A DNA stretch of 64,000 nucleotides from Chloroflexota bacterium. GTDB taxonomy: Bacteria; Chloroflexota; Anaerolineae; Anaerolineales; Villigracilaceae. Every line of letters starts with the position of its first letter. The stretch's first letter is position 1. Location of the stretch: the NCBI GenBank assembly GCA_026390015.1, contig JAPLGS010000098.1, positions 1-64,000 of the forward strand. Direction: 5' to 3'. The notes under the pieces were generated by a model that searched no databases, was not told the origin of the DNA, and saw only the letters and a list, made by a program, of their open reading frames with translations. The position numbers were made by a program, and so were the translations under genes. Below, piece by piece: positions 26,097 to 34,727 of this stretch.

Positions 26097-27689
26097 ATGA
26101 AGTGGCTATCGTGGTCATGGACATTTGGCCGCATACGCGGCGTGGATATCCGCTTCCATTTTTCCATGTTGTTCAGCATACCGATTGCGTATTATCTCTT
26201 TCAGCCGATCAATCTGAGGGAAATAATAGTCGCACTTTTTTGGGTGTTTGGATTCCTAGTCTGCATTTTCCTGCATGAATTTGGTCACATGCTTGCCGCC
26301 CAGCTGGTAGGCGTTGAAGTAAAAAGCATCGTGATCTGGCTCTTGGGTGGATTCACGAACCTCAGTCGCAAAGCTGAAAAGCCATTGCATCATTTACTGA
26401 TCTCCGCAGCGGGGCCATTGGTCAATATGTTTCTGGCTTTCTTATGCGTCCTTTTTTATATTATTTTATCTTTTGTGCTTTTACCAAGCTTTCAAAACGT
26501 GGAACATTTTTTGTGGGTACAGACAATTGTCAATTTATTATTTTCCCTGACGCTTGTAAATCTTATTCTGGTTGCTTTCAATATTTTACCCATCTATCCA
26601 TTGGATGGAGGAAATATCCTTCATTCCATAATGGAGATATTCTTCGGTAAATCAAATGCAGATCTGATTACCCTCATCATCAGCATACCCATTTTATTTG
26701 GCTTGATCATCTTCGGCCTACTCACCCACGATTATTTACTCCTCTCCTCCTGTGTTTTGATCGGACTCGCGATCAGCACACTTAACCGTTCATCGCAACA
26801 ATGGATTAATCTAGGCATCAACTTTCTTTTTAAACGTTCCGTCTATTATTATCTGCAAGGTGATTTTGAACGCGCCATTCAATATTACACCCGTGATATT
26901 GAACGCGAGCCTGATCAACCCACTCATTATCTGGCACGGGCGGCTTGTTATTTGAATCTTCTACATAAAGAAAAAGCTCTTGCAGATGTGGAACGCGCCT
27001 TAAAGCTTGCTCCGAAGAATGCCGTTGCACTTCAGTTGCGCGGCGAGTTGTATTCAATGGATAAAGATTTCGAACCTGCCCTGGAGTTTTTCACGCGCGC
27101 ACAGGAGATCAATCCGAATTGGGCGGTTCCTTATTTTGACCGTGGGTCTGTTCTGATGGATAAAAAGGAATACACGCTCGCCTTGGAAGAGTTGAAAAAA
27201 GCCATCGCGCTTCATGGACAATTCGCCCTGTTCTATGTGGTCCGTTCACAGGCGTATTTCAGGCTTGGGAACCTCGGCGCCGCGCACAAAGATCAGGATC
27301 AAGCTGTCAGCCTCTCTGAAAAAGATGCATTGACAATGGTCGAAGTGAACATGCAAATTTATGAAGGTTACCTCGATTGGGCTGAAGACTATTATGCGGG
27401 CGTGCTATTAAAATATCCAAACTCATGGTATGCCTATCAGGGCCGCGCAGACGCATACCGCACAAACAAAATTTATGATAAAGCGGTATTAGATTACACG
27501 CGCGCGATTACCATAAATCCGCGTGAGGCGCACTTGTATCTTGCCCGTGGAAAATCCCATGCAGCGCTCAATGAGGTTGGAAAAGCCAAGGCGGATTTTC
27601 AAAAGAGCTTGACGGTGACGGATAAACTGCATTTAAAAAAACAGGCCGAAGATTTGTTGCAATTGGTAGCTGCGTCTCAGCTACCCTAA
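26097..27689 (+). CDS. Site-2 protease (M50) fused to TPR repeats
   Basis: The first 225 residues are a membrane metalloprotease with about six spans: HEFGH at residues 60-64 gives the zinc ligands, and IYPLDGGNIL near residue 172 supplies the Asp/Gly motif. LISAAGPLVNMFLAFL is conserved in S2P proteins. From about residue 240 to the end there are at least six TPRs (for example YLQGDFERAIQYYTRDIERE, DFEPALEFFTRAQEINPNWA, YDKAVLDYTRAITINPREAH). Site-2 proteases cut membrane proteins in regulated proteolysis, and here the TPR tail replaces the usual PDZ or CBS domains as a likely docking unit. ATG 26097 lies 28 bases after rnhA. Confidence 0.9.
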   Translation: MKWLSWSWTFGRIRGVDIRFHFSMLFSIPIAYYLFQPINLREIIVALFWVFGFLVCIFLHEFGHMLAAQLVGVEVKSIVIWLLGGFTNLSRKAEKPLHHLLISAAGPLVNMFLAFLCVLFYIILSFVLLPSFQNVEHFLWVQTIVNLLFSLTLVNLILVAFNILPIYPLDGGNILHSIMEIFFGKSNADLITLIISIPILFGLIIFGLLTHDYLLLSSCVLIGLAISTLNRSSQQWINLGINFLFKRSVYYYLQGDFERAIQYYTRDIEREPDQPTHYLARAACYLNLLHKEKALADVERALKLAPKNAVALQLRGELYSMDKDFEPALEFFTRAQEINPNWAVPYFDRGSVLMDKKEYTLALEELKKAIALHGQFALFYVVRSQAYFRLGNLGAAHKDQDQAVSLSEKDALTMVEVNMQIYEGYLDWAEDYYAGVLLKYPNSWYAYQGRADAYRTNKIYDKAVLDYTRAITINPREAHLYLARGKSHAALNEVGKAKADFQKSLTVTDKLHLKKQAEDLLQLVAASQLP

Positions 27690-27788
27690 ATTGGGCAAGC
27701 CGAAACCAAGAAGATTTAAAACTCTCGTACACTGATTTAGTTGATAATTGCCCGGAAGATTTGACGCACTTTTTCACTGGAGATTTTT

Positions 27789-28346
27789 ATGAAAACAGCA
27801 TTACTGGTAATAGACATTCAAAAGGATTATTTCCCCGGTGGCAAAATGGAGCTGGTGAATCCCCTTGAAGCTGCGAAGAAAGCCTATATGCTTCTTCAAT
27901 GCTTCCGCGAACATGGCGGGCAACATGTTCACATTCAGCATATTGCTCTCAAACCTGACGCGCCTTTTTTTGTGAGAGGGACAGCCGGCTCGGATATTCA
28001 TGATTCCACCGCGCATTTCGAAGGCGAGCCGATCGTGTACAAGCATTATCCCAATTCATTCCGTGAGACAAATCTGCTTGAGATGTTGAAAGACTGGGGA
28101 ATTGAGCGCGTTGTAATCTCGGGCATGATGACCCACATGTGCGTGGATGCCACTGCCCGCGCTGCTACAGATTTCGGCTTTCAAGTGTGGGTGGCGGAAG
28201 ATGCCTGCGCTACACGCGATCTGAAATATGGCGAAACAACCATCAGCGCAGATCATGTCCACAAAGCTTTTTTAGCAGCTTTGAAATCCTATGGGCAAGT
28301 GATGACCTCTGAGCAGATCATCGCGCAATTGGCGGCAGAGCAATAA
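27789..28346 (+). CDS. Isochorismatase-family cysteine hydrolase
   Basis: A 185-residue single-domain hydrolase with the Asp-Lys-Cys triad: LLVIDIQKDYFPGGKM (Asp), IVYKHYPNSFRET (Lys) and VISGMMTHMCVDATARAATD (Cys). The cis-peptide-forming SGMMTHMCV loop is typical of nicotinamidase and other amide or thioester hydrolases of this fold. The exact substrate is not readable. AAGDWATTTTTATG-like upstream spacing is ordinary; the gene is followed by a hairpin at 28357. Confidence 0.85.
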   Translation: MKTALLVIDIQKDYFPGGKMELVNPLEAAKKAYMLLQCFREHGGQHVHIQHIALKPDAPFFVRGTAGSDIHDSTAHFEGEPIVYKHYPNSFRETNLLEMLKDWGIERVVISGMMTHMCVDATARAATDFGFQVWVAEDACATRDLKYGETTISADHVHKAFLAALKSYGQVMTSEQIIAQLAAEQ

Positions 28347-28356
28347 GGGGATTTTG

Positions 28357-28377
28357 GACTCTATCCTCAATAGAGTC
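28357..28377. terminator. Hairpin downstream of the isochorismatase-like gene
   Basis: GACTCTAT-CCTCA-ATAGAGTC is a perfect 8-bp stem just after the stop and before the convergent lipid-kinase gene. There is no strong T-run, so it may act as a weak terminator or only as an RNA 3'-end stabiliser. Confidence 0.45.
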
Positions 28378-28481
28378 GATTGAGAGGAAGAAGCGGGCCG
28401 TGATCTGCTCATCGCTCATGATCGTAAGCAGTTGCTACCAACATACGATTGAGCCAGTTCAACCAGTGATTATTTTTTTAT

Positions 28482-29387
28482 TTATGGGACAAGCATTTGA
28501 ACAGCAGCTGGGAAAATCTTGTATTCCAGATCAGTCACCCAGCTATCAAAGATCTCACCGTCTGTATGAGCGGGGGAAGGTTTATCGAGATGGATGCTCA
28601 GGCGCGTGCAATTGAACTCATTGATCCCGTCCATTTCAACCATGTTTCCTTTGCCGGGTTTCATGGCGCTGGGTAAGACCTGAAAAAGCCCCATGCGCGT
28701 ACTGCGATAGCCGTGCACAAAAGTAAGTTTCCCGTCGAATGGGTCGGCGTGCGGGGCCATGAAAAAGACTCCGCCCGTTCGAGCCCCATTGCCCACAGAA
28801 ACCAGGCTAAGCGGCCCCTCATACGAACCGCCATCCCAATCCAATCTGGCGTTCCAACTCGGCCCATCCATGATCCCCTGTACCGCCGCGACGAGGTAGC
28901 GCGGGATTCCGGAGAGCCATGCTATTTTCTCCTGTTTTGTAGAGACATACGGCTCCAGCCCGGCCGCAGAGTTGTTCAGGAAGTAGCGCTCATTGCACTT
29001 GCCCAGATCCATGCCGCGCATTTTTCCTTTTGCAATCGTTTGCACAGCGGCGGCAAGGTCAAGGGGAATTCCGACGTTGACGCACAGATCATTCGCCGTG
29101 CCCAACGGAATGACGCCCAGTGTAATTTTGAAAGGAGATGTTTCATCCCAGCCTCGCGCCGCGCCATTCAGGATTTCCCCAATGGAACCGTCGCCGCCGG
29201 CAATGATCAGTGTGGTAAAACCTTGTTGAACAGCTTCAGCAGCCAGTTCCACGAGATGATCGGCGTGTTCTGAAATGGAAAGATCAAAATCAACACCTGC
29301 GGCGCACAAAGCGTTTTCCGCTTCAGGCCAGCGCTTCTTTGAATTCCAACGATTTGAATAAGGGTTAAGCAGGATTTTTGTTTTCAT
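28482..29387 (-). CDS. Diacylglycerol/lipid kinase family protein
   Basis: A 301-residue soluble lipid kinase of the DagK/YegS type. ILLNPYSNRWNSKKRW is the first strand, TLIIAGGDGSIGEILNGAAR the ATP-binding GGDGT-like motif, GVIPLGTANDLCVNVGIPLD the substrate loop, and HTDGEIF near the end the GE/DGE motif. These enzymes phosphorylate diacylglycerol, ceramide or phosphatidylglycerol-like lipids. Its start lies inside the end of the methyltransferase gene (23-base overlap), suggesting translational coupling. Confidence 0.88.
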   Translation of the reverse strand: MKTKILLNPYSNRWNSKKRWPEAENALCAAGVDFDLSISEHADHLVELAAEAVQQGFTTLIIAGGDGSIGEILNGAARGWDETSPFKITLGVIPLGTANDLCVNVGIPLDLAAAVQTIAKGKMRGMDLGKCNERYFLNNSAAGLEPYVSTKQEKIAWLSGIPRYLVAAVQGIMDGPSWNARLDWDGGSYEGPLSLVSVGNGARTGGVFFMAPHADPFDGKLTFVHGYRSTRMGLFQVLPSAMKPGKGNMVEMDGINEFNCTRLSIHLDKPSPAHTDGEIFDSWVTDLEYKIFPAAVQMLVP

Positions 29388-30141
29388 CTTCCTCCGCGAT
29401 ATTATTGATTTTACCTGAAATCCATTTTGTGATCAGCATCTTCACACGCACCCGTACGCGCGCATCGGCGTTTGCCATTGTCCACGCCGATTTCACCGCG
29501 CTGAAAACACTTTCATCCAATTTCTCGAAGCCTTCCCATTCCTCATCCATGAAATCCTTCATCTCAGAGGGCGTATCCCAATAATAGAAGTAGGAAAATT
29601 CCCCTTCCTTTTCTTTGAAAAACCAGCCTTTGGATTCGACTTCCCGCATGGCATGGAACGCCGCTTGGTCATCTGCCAGCGCAATGGGCACATCGGTCAA
29701 CCTGCCTGCAACCTGATAGCCAGTTGACGCATTCACTTCCACCGGCCAATTCTCTTCGACCGGTCGGATGTCTATCAAGACTCCGTTCGGCTTGAGCGTT
29801 CTTCGAATTTCATCCAGAGCATGCACCATGCTCTCATGTTCCAGTCATCACAATGACCAGGCCAGAATGGCGATATCAAAGCTCTCGTTTGCAAATGGAA
29901 TGTCTCGCGCGCTCGCTTCTGCAAAGTGGACGTTCTTTTGCATATCATGTGGAGCGTCTGCACGCGCGATGCGCAAGGCATCATGGTCAGAATCAAATCC
30001 AACGGTCAGCGCTGATGCGGCGGCGTATTTCCATGTCAGACGTCCTTCACCACATCCAATTTCAAGAATGCGCTGTCCTGCGAAGTCTGCAAATTTATGC
30101 AGGTACTTGCGCTCGGATCCTTCAGGGTCTTTTAGCGTCAT
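29365..30141 (-). CDS. Class I methyltransferase interrupted by two in-frame TGA codons
   Basis: The frame from ATG 30141 to the stop at 29365 spans 258 codons. It reads as one methyltransferase except for tandem TGA TGA at 29850-29845. Before the stops lie ILEIGCGEGRLTWKYAAA (motif I), VGFDSDHDALRIARADA and FDIAILAWSL. After them come LEHESMVHALDEIRRTLKPN and GVLIDIRPVE, the expected continuation. No shift of frame is needed. An AGAGCATG-GTG-CATGCTCT hairpin follows the TGAs at a SECIS-like distance. Options are selenocysteine (or other UGA) recoding, two nonsense mutations, or a sequence error. The start has a 4-base ATGA overlap with the DUF1801 gene, and the end overlaps the lipid kinase. 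Confidence 0.72.
29816..29834 (-). promoter_or_regulatory. SECIS-like hairpin downstream of tandem TGA
   Basis: On the coding strand AGAGCATG, GTG, CATGCTCT form a perfect 8-bp stem with a 3-base loop. It starts 10 bases after the second TGA. The loop-proximal GGT lies 17 bases after that TGA. Bacterial SECIS elements are stem-loops directly 3' of UGA with a G/GU in the apical loop at about this distance. It might still be chance within coding sequence. Confidence 0.4.
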
Positions 30142-30548
30142 AACTTCTTCGCCGCTTTGACCGACTGCTTGATGAGTTCTTTCAAAACTTTGACATCCAC
30201 ATCTCTCAATTTGTTGATGTACAAACAACCTACTCCAGTTTTGTGCCTGCCAAGTTTTTCCAATAATTCAACATGCGGGTTATAACTTCCCGTCACATAT
30301 AAAGTCAGATTTTGTTTGCGCGGAGAGAAACCTGTGATGAACCAATCGCCTTCACGTCCACTTTCATAAACATAATGCGTATGACCAAAGCCGACGATGC
30401 TTGATCCCCACATCCTCGGCTCCTGTTTTGTGGCTTGCTTCATTAACTTTAATATCTCAAAACTATCCGCGCGTTTTTCTTCATCTTCGATGGTATTAAG
30501 AAAATCAGTGACGCTATCGTTGTTGACTTTTGTTTTTAATTCAGCCAT
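30138..30548 (-). CDS. DUF1801 domain protein
   Basis: A 136-residue protein with the DUF1801 features SVTDFLNTIEDEEKRADSFE, MWGSSIVGFGHTHYVYESGR, WFITGFSPRKQNLTLYVTG and KTGVGCLYINKLRDVDVKVL. The fold is related to YdhG/YyaD-like small proteins; function is unknown. It leads a three-gene minus-strand unit (DUF1801, methyltransferase, lipid kinase) linked by overlapping ends. Confidence 0.88.
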   Translation of the reverse strand: MAELKTKVNNDSVTDFLNTIEDEEKRADSFEILKLMKQATKQEPRMWGSSIVGFGHTHYVYESGREGDWFITGFSPRKQNLTLYVTGSYNPHVELLEKLGRHKTGVGCLYINKLRDVDVKVLKELIKQSVKAAKKL

Positions 30549-30605
30549 GCGTTTCTCCTTTACCGATAAGATAGAATCTAAAGTCTTCTGACTTCGGAGG
30601 ATTTT

Positions 30606-32257
30606 TTATTCAGGCAAAAACTTATAATACACCCTCGGTTCTTTACGTTCCAACACTTTTTCCGCATTAACTGCGAGACGCAATAAAGTGTGTTCTTCCC
30701 AGGCGCGTCCCATGGCTTGCATGCCGATCGGTAATCCATTTTTGGTGTAGCCAACACAAAGCGCATGATCTCGATCGTTGTGGTTAAGTCAGAGTTGCCA
30801 TCGGGCAGGGCATCCTTCGGAATGGCTGGCGCAGTGATGGCGGTGGTGGGCGTGAGGATCAAATCCACTTGATTGAAAACGCGCTTGAAATTATTGATGA
30901 TGCGCGTGCGTGCGCGCTGTGCCAAAAGATAATCTTGTGAACTGGTTGCTCGGGCTAATGCGAGATTGAGACGCACATCCAGTCCATGTTCTTTGTGATG
31001 ATCCGGGTAGGTGTAGCTCATGGCTTGAGACATTTCCGCGAGAATGGTTACGGAGTGCGCGATGCGGTTCAACTCCAGATCAGGGATTGTGATCTCGACG
31101 ATCTCGGCGCCCATATCTTCGAACCGCCTGAGCATGGTATCGCAAGCCGCCACAACTTCGGCATCTGCGTGTTGGAACCATTGTTTATAGACGCCAAGTT
31201 TTAATCCATTTAAATTAAGTTGATCCCAATTCTCAAGCGAAGGCAAAGGTTGATGTAATGTGTTTGGGTCACGCAGGTCGGGGCCAGCCATGACAGCGTA
31301 GGCTAAAGCTGTGTCGGTGGCTGTGGCAGCTATCGGCCCGAGATGAGCGACGCTCCAGCATAACGGCGCCGCGCCATACTCGCTGACCCGTCCAAAAGTG
31401 GATTTCAATCCGAACACTCCGCAGAATGAAGCGGGGACGCGAATCGATCCGCCGCCGTCCGCGCTGATGGCAACGGGCACAAGCCCCGCCGCCACGGCTG
31501 TCGCTGATCCGCTGGAACTTCCGCCTGTGAAATGATCTGTGTTATAGGGATTGCGTGTTGTGCCGTGATGTGGATTTAATCCCGTCACATTGATGCCGAT
31601 CTCGTGCATGTTGGCTTTGCCGATCAACAATGCGCCAGCTGTGCGCATTCGCGTCACAATGGTCGCATCTTCTTTCGCAGGGGATTTACCGAGGAAAGAT
31701 GTGCCGACAGTTGTGGGGTAGGGCAGCATATCCACTTCATCTTTGACTGCGACAGGTACCCCGTCAAAGATGCTGAGCGGTTTACCCGCTTTGATTCGTT
31801 CCGTTGCTTCGCGTGCCTGTCTAATCACATCGTTGCGGTTAACGGCGATCATGGCCCGCAGAGGCGGCGTGGAGGAATCGCTGGCTTCGATCGCATCCAA
31901 TAGTTTGACCGCAACTTCTTCGGGCGTGGTCTTGCCATCGCGATAGGCTTTGGCATAATCAAATACTGTCGCGAACTGAAATCCTTGTGCATAGATTGCG
32001 GCTGCTCTCGGCCATTCTTTTTCCGGGACAGCCAGATCTTTATCAGCGAGTGAGTCAGTGAAGTGGATCGGCAGCGGAGTCGGCGCTTCGTCAATGACCT
32101 GTTTGCGCAGCCAGTTAATTCCCGCGCTTTCGAACAAACTTGGTATGAGTAATCCACTGAGCGGACCTTCGATGAAAGAGGCAAAGATGCGCAATAATCC
32201 GCCTGAGAGATAAGGCAGTTTTACAGACTTCAGATCGTACACATTTTTGTTTTCCAT
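30606..32257 (-). pseudogene. Amidase-signature enzyme with C-terminal frameshift
   Basis: The first about 500 residues are an amidase: IDGVPV-type block (FDGVPVAVKDEVDMLPYPTT, catalytic Lys), [16 protein letters not shown] (Gly/Ser loop) and [20 protein letters not shown] (nucleophile Ser region). After TTTIEIMRF at about 30760 the frame becomes unlike the family. The next frame then reads HALCVGYTKNGLPIGMQAMG and continues to VYYKFLPE and a stop at 30606, the proper C-terminus. The window therefore lacks a short piece, roughly 26-28 bases by comparison with the usual family spacing, and the frame is broken. The unshifted frame runs to 30578. ATG 32257 lies 2 bases after the upp stop. Non-functional gene or assembly error. 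Confidence 0.82.
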
Positions 32258-32259
32258 TT

Positions 32260-32886
32260 TTATCCTGTTCCAAATTGTCTGTCGCCGGCATCGCCGAGTC
32301 CGGGCACGATATAGGCGCGTTCATTTAAGTGGTCATCGATCGCGGCAAGAAAAATATCAATATCGGGGTGCACGGTTTGCATGGCTTGGATGCCTTCGGG
32401 CGCGCCGATCAGCCCCACAAATTTTATTTTCTTAACGCCCCATCTTTTGAGAATATCGGCAGTCGCAATTGCGGAGCCGCCTGTCGCGAGCATCGGGTCA
32501 AGAATTAAACAAACAGATACGCGCGGGTCAATGGGAAGTTTGTTGTAATACTCCACAGGCTGTAATGTGTGTTCATCACGATACAAGCCGATGTGCCAGA
32601 CCTCGGCGCTGGGCATGAGTTCCCAAATGCCTTCCACCATACCAAGTCCCGCCCGCAGAATGGGGATCAATCCGATCTTTTCTTTTAATTGATGCGCCTG
32701 CATTTTTGTCAGAGGGGTTTCAATTTCAACGGGAATGATTTGTAGATCCGCTGTCGCTTCGTAGGCAAGAAGTCCCGCGATTTCTCGGACGAGTTCACGG
32801 AATTTCTTTGGTTCAGTATTCTTATCACGCAAGCGTGATAGTTTGTGGGCGATCAACGGATGGCTGGATGCTTGAACATTTGACAT
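32260..32886 (-). CDS. upp: Uracil phosphoribosyltransferase
   Basis: Converts uracil and PRPP to UMP. The PRPP loop [20 protein letters not shown], the N-terminal [37 protein letters not shown] and the C-terminal [17 protein letters not shown] are the family hallmarks. The 208-residue length is exact for Upp. It heads a unit with the broken amidase gene. ATG 32886 follows an AGGAGGTT-type ribosome site. Confidence 0.96.
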   Translation of the reverse strand: MSNVQASSHPLIAHKLSRLRDKNTEPKKFRELVREIAGLLAYEATADLQIIPVEIETPLTKMQAHQLKEKIGLIPILRAGLGMVEGIWELMPSAEVWHIGLYRDEHTLQPVEYYNKLPIDPRVSVCLILDPMLATGGSAIATADILKRWGVKKIKFVGLIGAPEGIQAMQTVHPDIDIFLAAIDDHLNERAYIVPGLGDAGDRQFGTG

Positions 32887-33214
32887 GTGGGAACCTCCTG
32901 AATGTGGCGTTATTATAGCTTACACGAGATATTTGACACATGCCTCTTGGGTTATTTATTCACTATGTTTTTATATGAATAGTCCAGGAATGTGTCGATG
33001 GATAGATGCCGAGTAAACTTCAGGAAGTTCAGTAACATTAAGAATTTTAAGCAATTCTCATAATGACTATCCAAAGCAGGTCAGGGCTTTACCAGCCTTC
33101 CAGCGAAATTTGCGAATTCTGTGTGTAAAACATGAGTTACTGGAATGTTTTGCCCCATTTTCAATTTTATAGGCGAATAGCTATATTAATTTGATTCTCA
33201 TATAACAAAATTAC
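32887..33214. other. Gene-free region upstream of the riboswitch
   Basis: About 330 AT-rich bases between upp (leftward) and the riboswitch promoter (rightward). I see no open frame with coding character. It must contain the upp promoter, but no strong match stands out. Confidence 0.5.
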
Positions 33215-33243
33215 TTGACTCTCTCCCGCCTTACTGGTAAAAT
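33215..33243 (+). promoter_or_regulatory. Sigma70-type promoter of the riboswitch transcript
   Basis: TTGACT (33215-33220), a 17-base spacer and TAAAAT (33238-33243) match the vegetative consensus closely. Transcription would begin near 33250, a few bases before the riboswitch. Confidence 0.8.
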
Positions 33244-33253
33244 TTTTACACTT

Positions 33254-33360
33254 GAAAAAGGCAAACCCATTGTGAAGTGGGGGCGCAAAGTTATGGATCT
33301 GCACCCTGCGGGGTTAGACCGCCAAACCGCTCAAACCGCTCAAACCGCTCAGACCGCCAG
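33254..33360 (+). promoter_or_regulatory. Cyclic di-GMP-I (GEMM-I) riboswitch aptamer
   Basis: The conserved GEMM-I core GGCAAACC...GGCGCAAAG is at 33260-33290. The P2 hairpin CCCATT-GTGA-AGTGGG (33266-33281) has a GNRA tetraloop, and the P3 part TTATGGATCT...AGACC follows. These are the defining elements of class I riboswitches that bind cyclic di-GMP. The aptamer is followed by a 9-bp tandem repeat and an intrinsic terminator, so ligand binding would choose between termination and read-through into the lipoprotein at 33606. Whether c-di-GMP turns it on or off cannot be read without folding. Confidence 0.85.
33314..33358 (+). repeat. 9-bp tandem repeat between aptamer and terminator
   Basis: CAAACCGCT occurs three times exactly (33323-33349), flanked by degenerate units TTAGACCGC (33314) and CAGACCGCC (33350). 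It sits between the aptamer and the terminator stem, where copy number could change the spacing or folding of the expression platform. Confidence 0.85.
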
Positions 33361-33402
33361 ACTACCAAGCGATGTATATGCTTAGGTAGTTTTTGTTTTT
33401 TT
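33361..33402 (+). terminator. Riboswitch expression-platform terminator
   Basis: ACTACC-A-AGC (33361-33370) pairs with GCT-T-AGGTAGT (33380-33390) and is followed by TTTTGTTTTTTT. It sits about 200 bases before the lipoprotein start. Confidence 0.82.
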
Positions 33403-33605
33403 ACAGCTGGAATAAGGCTGTAAAAATTTTATCTTCCGATTGTGAAAATTTTCATTTGTCCATAAAAATTACCGCATTTGTCTAAATACCATAATACCCA
33501 GGCATAGATAAAAATATATGTGGTGATGTTGGCGTATAACGCCATGGAAAGATCGTTCGTGATGATCAAAATAGATTCAAAAAATATATCAAGGAGAATC
33601 AAGCT

Positions 33606-34571
33606 ATGAAAATCGAATCACATCAGGTACCAAAGGCGCGTGTCAATCAAATTCTGAAATTGCCAACGGTTCTTGCCGTAATCATTATTTTGCTGGTGCT
33701 TATCGGGTGCACTCCAAAAGTGGTGCAGCCGATTCAGCCCGAAAATACGGCGGTCTCGCCTGAGGCAACAGCGGCTCCGTCTTATATCTACCAGGCTGTT
33801 CTTGATCAAAAAGAACCGATCGTGGCTGGGAAACGCACAGCGCTCAACATCCAGATCGTTGACGAATTTGGCAAGGTAGTCAACGACCTCGAAGCAAGGG
33901 GCTATGGCAAACTTATATATTATGCCTATATTGCAGTTGCTTCTCGCGATCTTTCTTCGCTACAGGCAGACCCGGTTGTTGTGGATCCTTTCTTTATTCC
34001 GATCGTTCTTCAGGGAATGGAGCAGATGAATCCAGCCAACCCAACGGATATGCCCCCGGGAACTGCGATGCCGCTCGCCGATGTAGAGGATATCAAACTT
34101 CAGCCGAAATTCGTGTTTCCATCGGATGGGCAATATATCCTGTTCGTGGATATCAGACCCCCGCATGGCGACCCGCTCACGCTAACCTTGCCAATCGATG
34201 TTGGGTCCGCAAAGACGCAAGCAGCTGTGTTAACACCAGATACAGAGCTTACCAAGTCGGTCGGTGATGTTAAGGTTACCTTGAAGGTTGATGGGGAATT
34301 GAAAGCTGGTAAATCTATTAATCTTGTTTTTGAGGTAGTCGATGCTCAGGGCAAGGTGATTACGGAAGAAATAGAACCCCAGTCTGGAGAGAATTGTGTC
34401 GTGTATGTTATTGATGAAGAAATGAAAATGTTTCTAAGGCCGGATTTCACCGATCATGCACAATTGCAATTTTCAGTTAATTTCCCAAATCCTGGCAAGT
34501 ATAAACTTTGGTTTGAGTTTATCTCTGGAGACCAACCGCTGCAGACTGAATTTGTCCTTGATGTTAAGTAA
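33606..34571 (+). CDS. Lipoprotein with two YtkA/FixH-like beta domains
   Basis: The first 36 residues end in a lipoprotein signal (VLAVIIILLVLIGCTPK, lipobox LIGC), preceded by a long charged leader. Two domains follow. The first (about residues 60-200) reads LNIQIVDEFGKVVNDLEARG, YIAVASRDLSSLQADPV and FVFPSDGQYILFVDIRPPHG. The second (about 215-320) reads INLVFEVVDAQGKVITEEIE, LRPDFTDHAQLQFSVNFPNP and GKYKLWFEFISGDQ. This resembles copper-chaperone-like YtkA/FixH domains, but their usual ligand histidines are mostly absent. It is the first gene behind the c-di-GMP riboswitch. ATG 33606 follows AAGGAG. Confidence 0.72.
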   Translation: MKIESHQVPKARVNQILKLPTVLAVIIILLVLIGCTPKVVQPIQPENTAVSPEATAAPSYIYQAVLDQKEPIVAGKRTALNIQIVDEFGKVVNDLEARGYGKLIYYAYIAVASRDLSSLQADPVVVDPFFIPIVLQGMEQMNPANPTDMPPGTAMPLADVEDIKLQPKFVFPSDGQYILFVDIRPPHGDPLTLTLPIDVGSAKTQAAVLTPDTELTKSVGDVKVTLKVDGELKAGKSINLVFEVVDAQGKVITEEIEPQSGENCVVYVIDEEMKMFLRPDFTDHAQLQFSVNFPNPGKYKLWFEFISGDQPLQTEFVLDVK

Positions 34572-34589
34572 ATAGCCTGCCATAATTTT

Positions 34590-34644
34590 GCCGCAGAGTT
34601 GCAGAGAAACTTTATAAGCTGCTTCTCTGCGGCGGGAATTTTTT
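34590..34644 (+). terminator. Terminator after the riboswitch-controlled lipoprotein
   Basis: GCCGCAGAG (34590-34598) pairs with CTCTGCGGC (34625-34633); the inner GCAGAGAA/TTCTCTGC can pair in an alternative register. GGGAATTTTTT follows. It closes the lipoprotein transcript before the regulator gene. Confidence 0.78.
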
Positions 34645-34727
34645 GACGCAAGACCATCACCATGTAAGAAGGTGACTAGTGGAGCATAGCTTGCTATTTG
34701 ACTATCGTTCGCTTGCAAAAAACAAAT

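Noticed and set aside
29365-29829. Separate 154-residue gene for the methyltransferase C-terminal half
   Set aside because: It is in the same frame as the N-terminal half and begins mid-domain; ATG 29829 has only a weak ribosome site.
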